Origin: Chloroflexota bacterium
Lineage (GTDB): Bacteria; Chloroflexota; Dehalococcoidia; Lucifugimonadales; UBA3495
NCBI GenBank assembly: GCA_022562335.1
Contig: JADFPM010000206.1
Location: forward strand, 1 to 5,008
Direction of reading: 5' to 3'
DNA length: 5,008 nt
Shown: positions 1 through 5,008 of the stretch, one piece after another
Layout of the letters: each line of letters begins with the position of its first letter
Numbering within the stretch: position 1 is the first letter of the stretch
Notes under the pieces: model-generated
Told to the model about the DNA's origin: nothing
Databases searched by the model: none
Seen by the model: only the letters and a program-made list of their open reading frames with translations
Position numbers and translations under genes: made by a program

Positions 1-203
1 TCTTCGTCAACGTCCCTCAGCGTCTCGCCGCTGGGCGTCCAGTTCAGACTGGAGCCCCAGGACTGGTGGAAGGCAAACCGGGAAACCAACCGGTCCAGCT
101 TACCTCCGCCGCATTTACTGCAGGAGGGCGGTTCGGAATAGCTGTAGGTCAGCAGGGTGGAAACTGCCTGGCAATCGGTGCATCGGTAATCGTTTATCGG
201 CAT
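1..203 (-). CDS. FmdB-family zinc-ribbon protein, N-terminal part (runs off left edge)
   Basis: Reading the minus strand from ATG at 203-201 gives 67 uninterrupted codons to the window edge. The protein begins MPINDYRCTDC and has two CxxC pairs, Cys8/Cys11 and Cys28/Cys31, spaced as in a small zinc ribbon. The pattern MPI-x-x-YRC-x-x-C, then SEPP-x-C-x-KCGG, then a LVSRFAFH segment at residues 39-46 is the hallmark of the FmdB family of putative regulatory proteins. Members are usually about 70-110 residues, so most of the domain is present and only the variable C-terminal tail is missing. The family's function is poorly defined; it was named after a formamidase-operon regulator, and a specific role cannot be claimed here. 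The gene is transcribed divergently from polA. The Shine-Dalgarno is weak (GGGAC about 9 nt upstream). The family call is fairly sure; the function is unknown. Confidence 0.85.
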   Translation of the reverse strand, partial: MPINDYRCTDCQAVSTLLTYSYSEPPSCSKCGGGKLDRLVSRFAFHQSWGSSLNWTPSGETLRDVDE

Positions 204-243
204 TCGTGTCGGTCCCGGCCGGCCCTCGCCTGGGATAGCTAGA

Positions 244-261
244 GGCCATTGTAGCATGGCC
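244..261. promoter_or_regulatory. Perfect palindrome overlapping a possible fmdB -10 box
   Basis: GGCCAT (244-249) and ATGGCC (256-261) form a perfect 6-bp inverted repeat around a 6-nt spacer. On the minus strand, positions 253-248 read TACAAT, a 5-of-6 match to a sigma-70 -10 box, about 45 nt upstream of the fmdB start. No convincing -35 box lies 16-18 bp further upstream. The palindrome could be an operator covering the promoter or a short hairpin in RNA. It lacks a U-tract, so a terminator is unlikely. Both the promoter and the operator reading are inferences. Confidence 0.3.
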
Positions 262-302
262 AGACTTGCCGCCGCAGTCACCTGGGCACCGGGCATCGCC
301 GC

Positions 303-366
303 TTGAAAACAGGCCCTGAAGCCGTCTAACTGAAGTGCGGGCCGAAGCACGGGCTGAAGGCGGTCC
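303..366. repeat. Degenerate TGAAG-type short direct repeats upstream of polA
   Basis: Successive units read TTGAAAACAGGCCC (303-316), TGAAGCCGTCTAAC (317-330), TGAAGTGCGGGC (331-342), CGAAGCACGGGC (343-354) and TGAAGGCGGTCC (355-366). The last three units have an exact 12-bp period, and the earlier two are looser at about 14 bp. The array ends where the polA promoter begins. It may be a regulatory-protein binding array or a short slippage product; the sequence alone does not decide. Confidence 0.35.
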
Positions 367-382
367 ACGCCTGTTGTATAAT
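354..382 (+). promoter_or_regulatory. Candidate sigma-70 promoter of polA
   Basis: TATAAT at 377-382 is a perfect -10 consensus. With a 17-bp spacer the -35 hexamer would be CTGAAG (354-359), which matches TTGACA at only three positions, so the promoter would be weak or activator-dependent. Transcription would start near 389, leaving a leader of about 65 nt before the polA ATG. The candidate -35 falls inside the short direct repeats, which could link it to regulation. No competing promoter was seen closer to polA. Confidence 0.5.
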
Positions 383-443
383 GCTGCCAGAGACCTGCCA
401 ATCGATTATAGTAGCCGGTATCGTAGCCCGGTTTTGGACCGGT

Positions 444-449
444 GAGGTG
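444..449 (+). promoter_or_regulatory. Ribosome-binding site that fixes the polA start
   Basis: GAGGTG lies 5 nt before ATG 455. The in-frame ATGs at 560 and 566, which would give a more conventional PolA N-terminus, have only a distant G-run (541-546) about 13 nt away. The upstream start at 455 is therefore preferred, and the N-terminal extension is retained. Confidence 0.7.
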
Positions 450-454
450 TTGTT

Positions 455-3289
455 ATGGCACAAGCCAAGGACACGACGCTGCCCCTATTTGGCGCGGAAG
501 AAGCGGAAAGATTGGAACAGCCAGTCGAAGAACAGCCGGCGGGGGGAACGCCGCTGCTGATGCTGATGGACGGGCATGCCATGGTGTACCGCTCGTACCA
601 CGCCATTTCGGTGCAGGGGAACCTTACCGTGAAGGCCACCGGCGAGGATATCACCGCCGTATTGGGCTTCACCAACGTGTTTTTAAAGGCGTTGCAGGAC
701 TGGAAGCCCACGTATTGCGCCATCGCCTTCGACACCCATGCGCCAACCTTCCGGCATCTACGGTTCAAGGACTACAAAGCCCAGAGGCCGCCGATGCCCG
801 TGGAACTCCGCCCCCAGTTCGGCCGGGTCAAACAGTTGATGACGGCCTTCGGCGTGCCGGTGTTCGAGTTGGACGGCTACGAGGGGGACGACCTTATCGG
901 CACCCTGTCCCGGCGGGCCGAAGAGCTAGGGGTTGAGACGGTGATCCTCACCGGCGACCGGGACACCTTCCAACTCATCACGCCGCTGGTCCGGGTCGAT
1001 CTCCATAGCGTCCGGGACCGCAAGGTGTACGGAGAGGCAGAACTGGTAGCCCGGTATTCGGGTCTGACGGCGGCGCAACAGCCGGATTTCAAGGCGCTGT
1101 TGGGCGACCCGTCGGACAACATCCCAGGAGTGCCCAAGGTGGGAGAAAAGACGGCGATCAGCCTTCTAAACGACTATGGGACGCTGGAAGGGATATACCA
1201 GAATCTGGACGAGATCAAACGTCCAAGCGTGAAGCAATCGCTGGAGGAAAACCGGGAACTGGCTTTTGAGAACCGGATATTGACCACCATCGATCGGGAC
1301 GTCCCCGTGGACCTGGACCTGGATGCCTCCCGCTTCGGCGCCTATGACCGCCAGGCGGTGGTGGACCTGCTGACCGAGTTGGAATTCTTCAGCGTCATCC
1401 CGCGTCTGCCGGCTTCGGCCCCGGCCACGGCGGAGGGCGGCGCCTCTGTTGCCGACAAACCTTCCACACCCGCCGCGGCGGTGGACGTGGATTATCAGGC
1501 CGTCCAAACCGAGGAGCAGTTGCAGGCCATGCTGGCGGCATTACGGGATAACGGCGGTTTCTCCTTCGACACCGAGACCACCAGCCTGGACGCCATGCGG
1601 GCAGACCTGGTGGGGTTGAGCTTTTCTATTTCGCCAAACCGGGCCTGGTACGTGCCCGTGGGCCATAAGGAGGGCCAGCAGCTTCCCATGGAGCACGTTC
1701 TGGCCCAGATCAGGCCGCTGATGGAGTCCGAAGACCTGGCCAAATGCGCCCACAACGCCAATTACGACGTCACGGTCCTGGCCAACCACGGCATCACCTG
1801 CCGGAACGTGGATTTCGACACCATGATCGCCGCCCACCTGCTTGGGGAACGCCACCTGGGCCTCAAGGCTCTGGCCCAGGACGTTTTGGGCCGGGAGATG
1901 ACGCCCATCAACCAGCTCATCGGCGCCGGCCGCAAGCAGATCACCTTCGACCAGGTGGACATCGAATCGGCGGTTCCGTACGCCGCGGCCGACGCCGATA
2001 TGACCGGCCAGCTGAGGGACTCCTTCGAAGGTCCCGTTCACGACAAGGGGTTCGGCAAACTGTTGAACGAGATGGAGATGCCGTTGATGCCGGTGTTGGT
2101 GACCATGCAGCGTCACGGCATCAAGATGGACGCCGGCGTGCTCCACGAAATGTCCCGGGACCTGAACGAGCAGATGCACAATGTGGAGATGGAGCTTTAC
2201 AAATCCATCGGCCACACGGTGAATATCAATTCACCACTACAGTTGAGCGACCTGCTGTTCAAAGAGATCGGCCTGCCCCATTCCAAGCGGACCAAGACCG
2301 GCTTTTCCACCGATGCCAACACCCTGGAAGGGCTGAAAGGGGCGCATCCGGTGGTGGATTACATACTGGAGTACCGGCAGATCTCCAAGCTGAAATCGAC
2401 CTACGTGGATGCCCTGCCGGAGATGATAAACCCCAGGACGGGCCGGATCCACACCAGCTATAACCAGACCGGCTCGGCCACGGGGCGCATATCCAGCAGC
2501 GACCCGAACTTGCAGAACATACCCATCCGCACCGAGGCGGGCCGCCAGGTACGGCGGGCCTTCGTGGCCCAGGACGCGCCTGATTGGTTCCTCTTTTCCG
2601 CCGACTACTCCCAGATCGAGTTGCGGGTGCTGGCCCACATGTCCCAGGACCCGGGACTGCTGGACGCGTTCCGCCGGGGCGAGGACATCCACTCGGCCAC
2701 CGCCTCCCTGATGTTCGACGTGCCCCTGAACGACGTGAATGCCGAACAGCGGCGCATCGCAAAGGTCCTGAATTTCGGCGTCATCTACGGCCTTTCGGCC
2801 CACGGCATCGCCCAGCAGACCGAGTTCACCCGGGAAGAGGGCGCCGGGTTCATCGAGGCTTACTTCAACAAGTACCCCGGCATCAGCGGATACCTGGAGG
2901 AGGTGAAGGCCAAGACCAGGCAAGACCAGTACGTGGAAACACTGCTGGGCCGCCGTCGTTTGGTGCCGGACATAAACGCATCCAACTTCAATATCCGGGG
3001 CGGGGCCGAGCGGATGGCCATAAATATGCCGATTCAGGGAACGGCGGCCGACATCATGAAGTTGGCGATGATCCGGGTCCAGCGCCGCCTGGACCAGGGA
3101 GATATGAAGGCCAAGATGTTGCTGCAGGTCCACGACGAATTGGTCTTCGAGGCGCCCAGGGATGAGCTTGATGCCCTTAAAGAATTGGTCTACGAAGAGA
3201 TGCCCTCGGCCCTGGACTCCTACGTAGACCTGGACGTGACCCTGAAAGTAGACGTGAAATGGGGCGACACCTGGGGAGACATGGAGTAG
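455..3289 (+). CDS. polA: DNA polymerase I, full length with intact proofreading domain
   Basis: This 944-residue protein fills gaps, processes Okazaki fragments and carries out repair synthesis; E. coli Pol I has 928 residues. Three domains are visible. The 5' nuclease domain (about 34-315) has acidic residues D39 (MDGHAM), D145/D146 (YEGDDLIG), D168/D170 (TGDRD) and D218/D221 (GDPSDNIPGVPKVGEKTA, helix-hairpin region). An Ala/Pro-rich linker (about 318-345) follows. The 3'-5' exonuclease domain (about 346-525) retains all four catalytic acids: D372 and E374 (FDTET), D438 (NANYD) and D513 (YAAAD). The polymerase domain (about 535-944) has motif A DYSQIELR (D717), motif B RRIAKVLNFGVIYG (R766, K770, F774, Y778) and motif C VHDELVFE (D894). 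The first 33 residues are an extension with TLPLF at 8-12, resembling the LPLF near the N-terminus of Thermus Pol I. The reading frame is unbroken. The last five codons and stop belong to a 19-bp sequence that recurs at 4048-4066. Confidence 0.98.
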   Translation: MAQAKDTTLPLFGAEEAERLEQPVEEQPAGGTPLLMLMDGHAMVYRSYHAISVQGNLTVKATGEDITAVLGFTNVFLKALQDWKPTYCAIAFDTHAPTFRHLRFKDYKAQRPPMPVELRPQFGRVKQLMTAFGVPVFELDGYEGDDLIGTLSRRAEELGVETVILTGDRDTFQLITPLVRVDLHSVRDRKVYGEAELVARYSGLTAAQQPDFKALLGDPSDNIPGVPKVGEKTAISLLNDYGTLEGIYQNLDEIKRPSVKQSLEENRELAFENRILTTIDRDVPVDLDLDASRFGAYDRQAVVDLLTELEFFSVIPRLPASAPATAEGGASVADKPSTPAAAVDVDYQAVQTEEQLQAMLAALRDNGGFSFDTETTSLDAMRADLVGLSFSISPNRAWYVPVGHKEGQQLPMEHVLAQIRPLMESEDLAKCAHNANYDVTVLANHGITCRNVDFDTMIAAHLLGERHLGLKALAQDVLGREMTPINQLIGAGRKQITFDQVDIESAVPYAAADADMTGQLRDSFEGPVHDKGFGKLLNEMEMPLMPVLVTMQRHGIKMDAGVLHEMSRDLNEQMHNVEMELYKSIGHTVNINSPLQLSDLLFKEIGLPHSKRTKTGFSTDANTLEGLKGAHPVVDYILEYRQISKLKSTYVDALPEMINPRTGRIHTSYNQTGSATGRISSSDPNLQNIPIRTEAGRQVRRAFVAQDAPDWFLFSADYSQIELRVLAHMSQDPGLLDAFRRGEDIHSATASLMFDVPLNDVNAEQRRIAKVLNFGVIYGLSAHGIAQQTEFTREEGAGFIEAYFNKYPGISGYLEEVKAKTRQDQYVETLLGRRRLVPDINASNFNIRGGAERMAINMPIQGTAADIMKLAMIRVQRRLDQGDMKAKMLLQVHDELVFEAPRDELDALKELVYEEMPSALDSYVDLDVTLKVDVKWGDTWGDME

Positions 3290-3290
3290 C
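3272..3290 (+). repeat. Left copy of 19-bp direct repeat (polA 3' end)
   Basis: TGGGGAGACATGGAGTAGC. It starts exactly on the polA codon for W940 and covers W-G-D-M-E, the TAG stop and one further base. An identical sequence lies at 4048-4066. The flanking bases differ on both sides (C before and A after here; T before and G after in the other copy), so 19 bp is the full exact match. The two copies bracket the toxin-antitoxin pair. Confidence 0.95.
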
Positions 3291-3300
3291 ATTCGGTTAT

Positions 3301-3330
3301 CTGGCACATCATTTGCTCTTGTGACATAGT
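3301..3330 (+). promoter_or_regulatory. Possible promoter and operator region of the toxin-antitoxin pair
   Basis: CTGGCA (3301-3306) and CATAGT (3325-3330) each match the -35 and -10 consensus at four of six positions with an 18-bp spacer. The start would fall only a few bases before the vapB ATG at 3340. GACATAGT (3323-3330) is followed 14 bp later by GACATGGT (3337-3344), overlapping the start codon. Such near-repeats could be an autoregulatory binding site, since VapB antitoxins usually repress their own operon. The motifs are weak and this is a low-confidence call. Confidence 0.25.
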
Positions 3331-3339
3331 AGGTTCGAC

Positions 3340-3615
3340 ATGGTCAGATTCCAGAGAAAGATTCAATCGACTGCCGTGCGGGTCGGTCCCCAGGGGCGGA
3401 TAGTCATCCCGGCCAGCATTCGGCGGTCGCTGTCGATCAAACCCGGAGAAGAATTATTGATCAGGGTTGAAGATGGACGGTTGGTTCTTGAGAGCCGGGA
3501 ACACGTATTGGAGCGGGTCCAGTCCTGGTTTGCCAAGGTCCCCAAGACAGTCAACATGGCAGACGAATTGATCGCCCAACGCCGGGAAGAAGCCCGGAAA
3601 GAAACCGGAAAGTGA
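3340..3615 (+). CDS. vapB: VapB-like antitoxin with AbrB/MazE (SpoVT-AbrB) DNA-binding fold
   Basis: The 91-residue protein has an N-terminal swapped-hairpin AbrB domain at about residues 10-53. Its signature is VGPQGRIVIPASIRRSL, then I-KPGEELLIRVEDGRLVLES, which binds operator DNA as a dimer in this family. The C-terminal part (about 54-91) is charged and helical, with VNMADELIAQRREEARKE matching the tail that antitoxins of this class use to wrap and block a PIN toxin. The start ATG has AGG (3331-3333) 6 nt upstream. It begins 50 nt after polA and overlaps the toxin gene by 4 nt. It is expected to neutralise the VapC encoded next and repress its own promoter. The family call is strong. The symbol vapB is generic, because AbrB-fold antitoxins are also filed as MazE-like. 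Confidence 0.9.
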   Translation: MVRFQRKIQSTAVRVGPQGRIVIPASIRRSLSIKPGEELLIRVEDGRLVLESREHVLERVQSWFAKVPKTVNMADELIAQRREEARKETGK

Positions 3616-4022
3616 CTGGGCCGGATATTTACGACGGCTCGCCTTCCTACGTATTAGATGCCTCAGCTCTTTCGGCTTTCTCCCACGGAGAGGCCGGAGC
3701 TGCCGAGGTCGGGCCTCTATTGAGCAGTTCAGCCATTTCCAGCGTCAACTGGGCTGAGGTCCTCCAGCGGGCCGTGGCCGCCGGTTTGGCGGTTGCGGGT
3801 AAACGGGAGGACATGGAGTCTTTGGGACTTCAAATATACCCTTTCACAGCCGAAGACGCCGAATCGAAAGCTCAGCTTTGGCCTGTGGTGAGCCGGGTTG
3901 GTCTATCGATGGGGGACCGGGCATGCTTGAGTTTGGCCAAAAGGTTGGGGGTGCCCGCCCTGACGGCTGACCGGGTTTGGGCCACACTGGATTTGGATGT
4001 CCAAGTCCGTTTGATTCGCTGA
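3612..4022 (+). CDS. vapC: VapC-family toxin, PIN-domain ribonuclease
   Basis: The 136-residue protein starts at GTG 3612, sharing GTGA with the antitoxin stop, so translation is probably coupled. No ATG, GTG or TTG lies between this start and the first PIN strand, which supports it despite a short 12-residue lead before the usual YVLDASAL start. The four conserved acids of the Mg-dependent PIN active site are present: D16 (VLDASAL), E49 (NWAEVL), D102 (MGDRACLSLA) and D120 (LTADRVW). The ending LTADRVWATLDLDVQVRLIR is typical of chromosomal VapC toxins. PIN toxins of this family cleave specific RNAs, often tRNA or rRNA, when released from the antitoxin; the target here cannot be predicted. 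The active site looks intact, so the toxin is probably functional and not a relic. It ends 25 nt before the right 19-bp repeat. Confidence 0.93.
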   Translation: MTGPDIYDGSPSYVLDASALSAFSHGEAGAAEVGPLLSSSAISSVNWAEVLQRAVAAGLAVAGKREDMESLGLQIYPFTAEDAESKAQLWPVVSRVGLSMGDRACLSLAKRLGVPALTADRVWATLDLDVQVRLIR

Positions 4023-4047
4023 ACGTTGATTTCAAGCGGCACTATTT

Positions 4048-4066
4048 TGGGGAGACATGGAGTAGC
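4048..4066 (+). repeat. Right copy of 19-bp direct repeat (polA C-terminal codons ahead of citE-like gene)
   Basis: This copy is identical to 3272-3290. It reads as the last polA codons W-G-D-M-E and TAG, but here there is no polA body upstream. Its GGAG (4059-4062) serves as the likely ribosome-binding site for the gene starting at 4071. A copy of polA's end ahead of a different gene is what an insertion between two formerly adjacent genes would leave. Confidence 0.95.
4059..4062 (+). promoter_or_regulatory. Ribosome-binding site that fixes the citE-like start
   Basis: GGAG lies 8 nt before GTG 4071. The longer in-frame alternative, TTG at 4026, has no good Shine-Dalgarno and would add 15 residues encoded by inserted DNA and the repeat. 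The family normally begins close to the RSLIFVPGNR motif, which favours GTG 4071. Confidence 0.7.
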
Positions 4067-4070
4067 GGGC

Positions 4071-4949
4071 GTGGACCTATTACGCAGTTTGATATTCGTG
4101 CCGGGGAACCGGGCCAACATGTTGGAACGTGCCATCGATTTCAAGGCCGACGTCATCATGGTGGACCTGGAAGATTCGGTGCCGCCGGGGGAGAAGGCCG
4201 CGGCCCGGGAGGTGGCCCGGGAGTGGCTGCCCAAGCTGGCCGCTAAAGGCCGGCGGGTCATGGTAAGGGTGAATTCCCTGGACACGGGCCTGACCCAAGC
4301 CGAGTTGGCCGCGGTCATTGGCCCCCACCTGGCGGGCATAAGCGTCGGCAAGGCCGAAACGGTCTGGGACCTGCGGGACGTTGACCATATCATCGGTCCG
4401 CTGGAAGCCGCGGCCGGGCTTCCTCCGGGTCAGATCAAGATGATCCCGTGGATCGAGAACGCCAGGGCGGTCCTGACCGCCTACCAGTTGGCCACCGCCT
4501 CCCCCCGGATCGAAGCCATCGCCTTTGGGGCCGAGGATTACACCGACGACATGGGGGTCCAACGCACCGACACCAGCGAAGAGATCTACTTTGCCCGGGC
4601 CACCGTGGCCGTCGCCGCCAGGGCCGCCAGGATTGGGTCGTTGGACACGCCTTTCGTGGGGTTCAGGGACCCCGATGGCTTTCGCAAGGACATTGAGACC
4701 AGCCGCCGGTTGGGATACACGGGCAGGTTCGCCATCCATCCCTCCCAGATAGAGATAATCAACGAGATGTTCGGTCCGTCCGTCGAAGAAGTGGGCTACG
4801 CCCGCCGGGTGGTGGAAGCGTGGGACGAGGCCGAGGCCCAGGGAAGGGGTTCCCTGTCGCTGGACGGCCGGATGATCGACGTCCCGGTGGTCAAGCGGGC
4901 CCAGAACCTATTGGCCCTGGCCGAACGGATCCAGCAGGCCGATGGCTGA
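4071..4949 (+). CDS. HpcH/HpaI aldolase / citrate lyase beta-subunit (CitE)-like protein
   Basis: The product is 292 residues from GTG 4071, a normal length for the CitE-like TIM-barrel family that cleaves or hydrolyses acyl-CoA substrates such as malyl-CoA or citramalyl-CoA. Visible motifs are RSLIFVPGNRANMLERA (5-21), the strand DVIMVDLEDSVPPGEK (27-42), the substrate-contact arginine R66 in VRVNSLDT, the metal ligand E129 in IPWIENA, the second ligand D156 in FGAEDYTDDMG, and the C-terminal signature GRFAIHPSQIEIINEMF (218-234). No citrate lyase alpha, gamma or ligase genes are nearby, so it is probably not part of a citrate lyase complex. A stand-alone malyl-CoA lyase or thioesterase-type enzyme is more likely, with the exact substrate unknown. 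Its stop overlaps folB by 8 nt, showing a tight operon. Before the inferred insertion it would have followed polA by 5 nt. The family call is sure; the substrate is not. Confidence 0.92.
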   Translation: MDLLRSLIFVPGNRANMLERAIDFKADVIMVDLEDSVPPGEKAAAREVAREWLPKLAAKGRRVMVRVNSLDTGLTQAELAAVIGPHLAGISVGKAETVWDLRDVDHIIGPLEAAAGLPPGQIKMIPWIENARAVLTAYQLATASPRIEAIAFGAEDYTDDMGVQRTDTSEEIYFARATVAVAARAARIGSLDTPFVGFRDPDGFRKDIETSRRLGYTGRFAIHPSQIEIINEMFGPSVEEVGYARRVVEAWDEAEAQGRGSLSLDGRMIDVPVVKRAQNLLALAERIQQADG

Positions 4950-5008
4950 CAGCCCAACCCCCCAGGACAGCATCATCCTGGAAGGGATGCGCTTTTACGG
5001 CTTCCACG
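4942..5008 (+). CDS. folB: Dihydroneopterin aldolase, N-terminal fragment (runs off right edge)
   Basis: ATG 4942 opens a frame of 22 codons to the window edge. It reads MADSPTPQDS, then IILEGMRFYGFH. The segment I-x-L-x-G-M-x-FYGFH is the opening strand and signature of FolB, which converts 7,8-dihydroneopterin to 6-hydroxymethyl-dihydropterin and glycolaldehyde in folate synthesis. The start overlaps the last 8 nt of the citE-like gene, and only a weak AGG (4936-4938) precedes it, so translational coupling is likely. The ten residues before the signature form a short extension. An internal ATG at 4986 would remove the conserved first strand and is less likely. Only the first 22 residues are visible, so intactness cannot be judged. 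Confidence 0.85.
   Translation, partial: MADSPTPQDSIILEGMRFYGFH

Larger units (their letters stand above)
3272..4066. mobile_element. Inferred inserted toxin-antitoxin cassette bounded by 19-bp direct repeats
   Basis: The interval holds one vapB-like gene, one vapC gene and little else, between identical 19-bp repeats. The unit length is 776 bp, counted as one repeat copy plus the 757 bp between copies. Deleting one unit joins the polA stop to the GTG of the citE-like gene with 5 nt between them, which looks like a natural operon junction. The interval encodes no transposase or integrase. The internal ends (ATTCGGTTAT after the left copy; the reverse complement AAAATAGTGC at the right) show no terminal inverted repeat. 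Insertion is an inference from the repeat and the restored junction. The mechanism is unknown: site-specific integration in trans, a long target-site duplication, or repair-mediated capture are all possible. Confidence 0.5.

Noticed and set aside
1541..2215. Minus-strand open frame of 224 codons opposite the polA exonuclease region
   Set aside because: Antisense to conserved exonuclease motifs, with repetitive His/Val/Gln composition and no family signature.
2237..3307. Long minus-strand open frame of 356 codons opposite polA
   Set aside because: It lies wholly antisense to strongly conserved polymerase motifs and gives a low-complexity His/Val/Gly-rich translation with no recognisable domain. 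It is a shadow of GC-rich codon usage.
3324..3333. ACATAGTAGG as a third, degenerate copy of the 19-bp repeat (ACATGGAGTAG)
   Set aside because: It matches only after a 2-nt gap and over about ten bases, which is easily chance. It coincides with the vapB Shine-Dalgarno region, which explains the AGTAGG.
3291..4047. Terminal inverted repeats or a transposase defining a classical insertion sequence or MITE
   Set aside because: The inner ends do not pair with each other, and the only proteins encoded are the antitoxin and the PIN toxin.
4026..4070. Longer citE-like start at TTG 4026 adding 15 residues
   Set aside because: The added residues come from cassette DNA and the 19-bp repeat, the TTG lacks a good ribosome-binding site, and GTG 4071 has GGAG at 8 nt and matches the family's usual start.
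3872..4393. Minus-strand open frame across the vapC end, right repeat and citE-like start
   Set aside because: It opposes two well-supported genes and shows no domain or ribosome-binding site.
4080..4739. Minus-strand open frame opposite the citE-like gene
   Set aside because: Gly/Pro/Asp-rich shadow translation opposite a clear enzyme family.
4071..4949. Citrate lyase beta subunit within a citrate fermentation operon
   Set aside because: The neighbours are a toxin-antitoxin pair and folB. No citrate lyase alpha, acyl-carrier or ligase genes are visible, so only the family is called.

Overview
The window looks like a bacterial chromosome segment of moderately high GC (about 60% by eye) carrying housekeeping genes. 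There are no rRNA or tRNA genes, no CRISPR array and no transposase. My best guess for the source is an uncultured Chloroflexota (Dehalococcoidia/SAR202-like) or a similar free-living bacterium. That guess rests on the general look of the proteins and the gene set, not on a diagnostic marker.

Layout. (1) At the left edge, on the minus strand, lies the N-terminal part of an FmdB-type zinc-ribbon protein (<1..203). (2) A 251-bp divergent intergenic region (204-454) holds a perfect 6+6 bp palindrome over a possible fmdB -10, a run of degenerate 12-14 bp TGAAG-type repeats, and a TATAAT promoter candidate for polA. (3) polA (455-3289) encodes a full-length three-domain DNA polymerase I. All proofreading residues are present, and an N-terminal extension carries an LPLF motif. 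(4) A compact type II toxin-antitoxin pair follows: an AbrB/MazE-fold VapB-like antitoxin (3340-3615) and a PIN-domain VapC toxin (3612-4022), overlapping by 4 nt. (5) A CitE-like HpcH/HpaI-family gene follows (GTG at 4071 to 4949). It overlaps by 8 nt with (6) the start of a dihydroneopterin aldolase gene, folB (4942 to beyond the right edge).

The main discovery is that the toxin-antitoxin module sits exactly between two perfect 19-bp direct copies of TGGGGAGACATGGAGTAGC (3272-3290 and 4048-4066). The left copy is the last five codons and stop codon of polA plus one base. The right copy supplies the Shine-Dalgarno GGAG for the GTG start of the citE-like gene. Removing one copy and everything between them (776 bp) recreates a tight polA-citE-folB operon in which the polA stop is followed 5 nt later by the citE GTG, with the citE ribosome-binding site inside the last codons of polA. 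The simplest reading is a recent, seamless insertion of a minimal VapBC cassette that duplicated 19 bp and left both neighbours functional. No integrase, transposase or terminal inverted repeats are visible, so the mechanism is unexplained.

Functionally, polA, citE-like and folB look like a read-through housekeeping operon (DNA repair/replication, an acyl-CoA lyase or thioesterase, folate synthesis). The inserted addiction module lies within its transcript.
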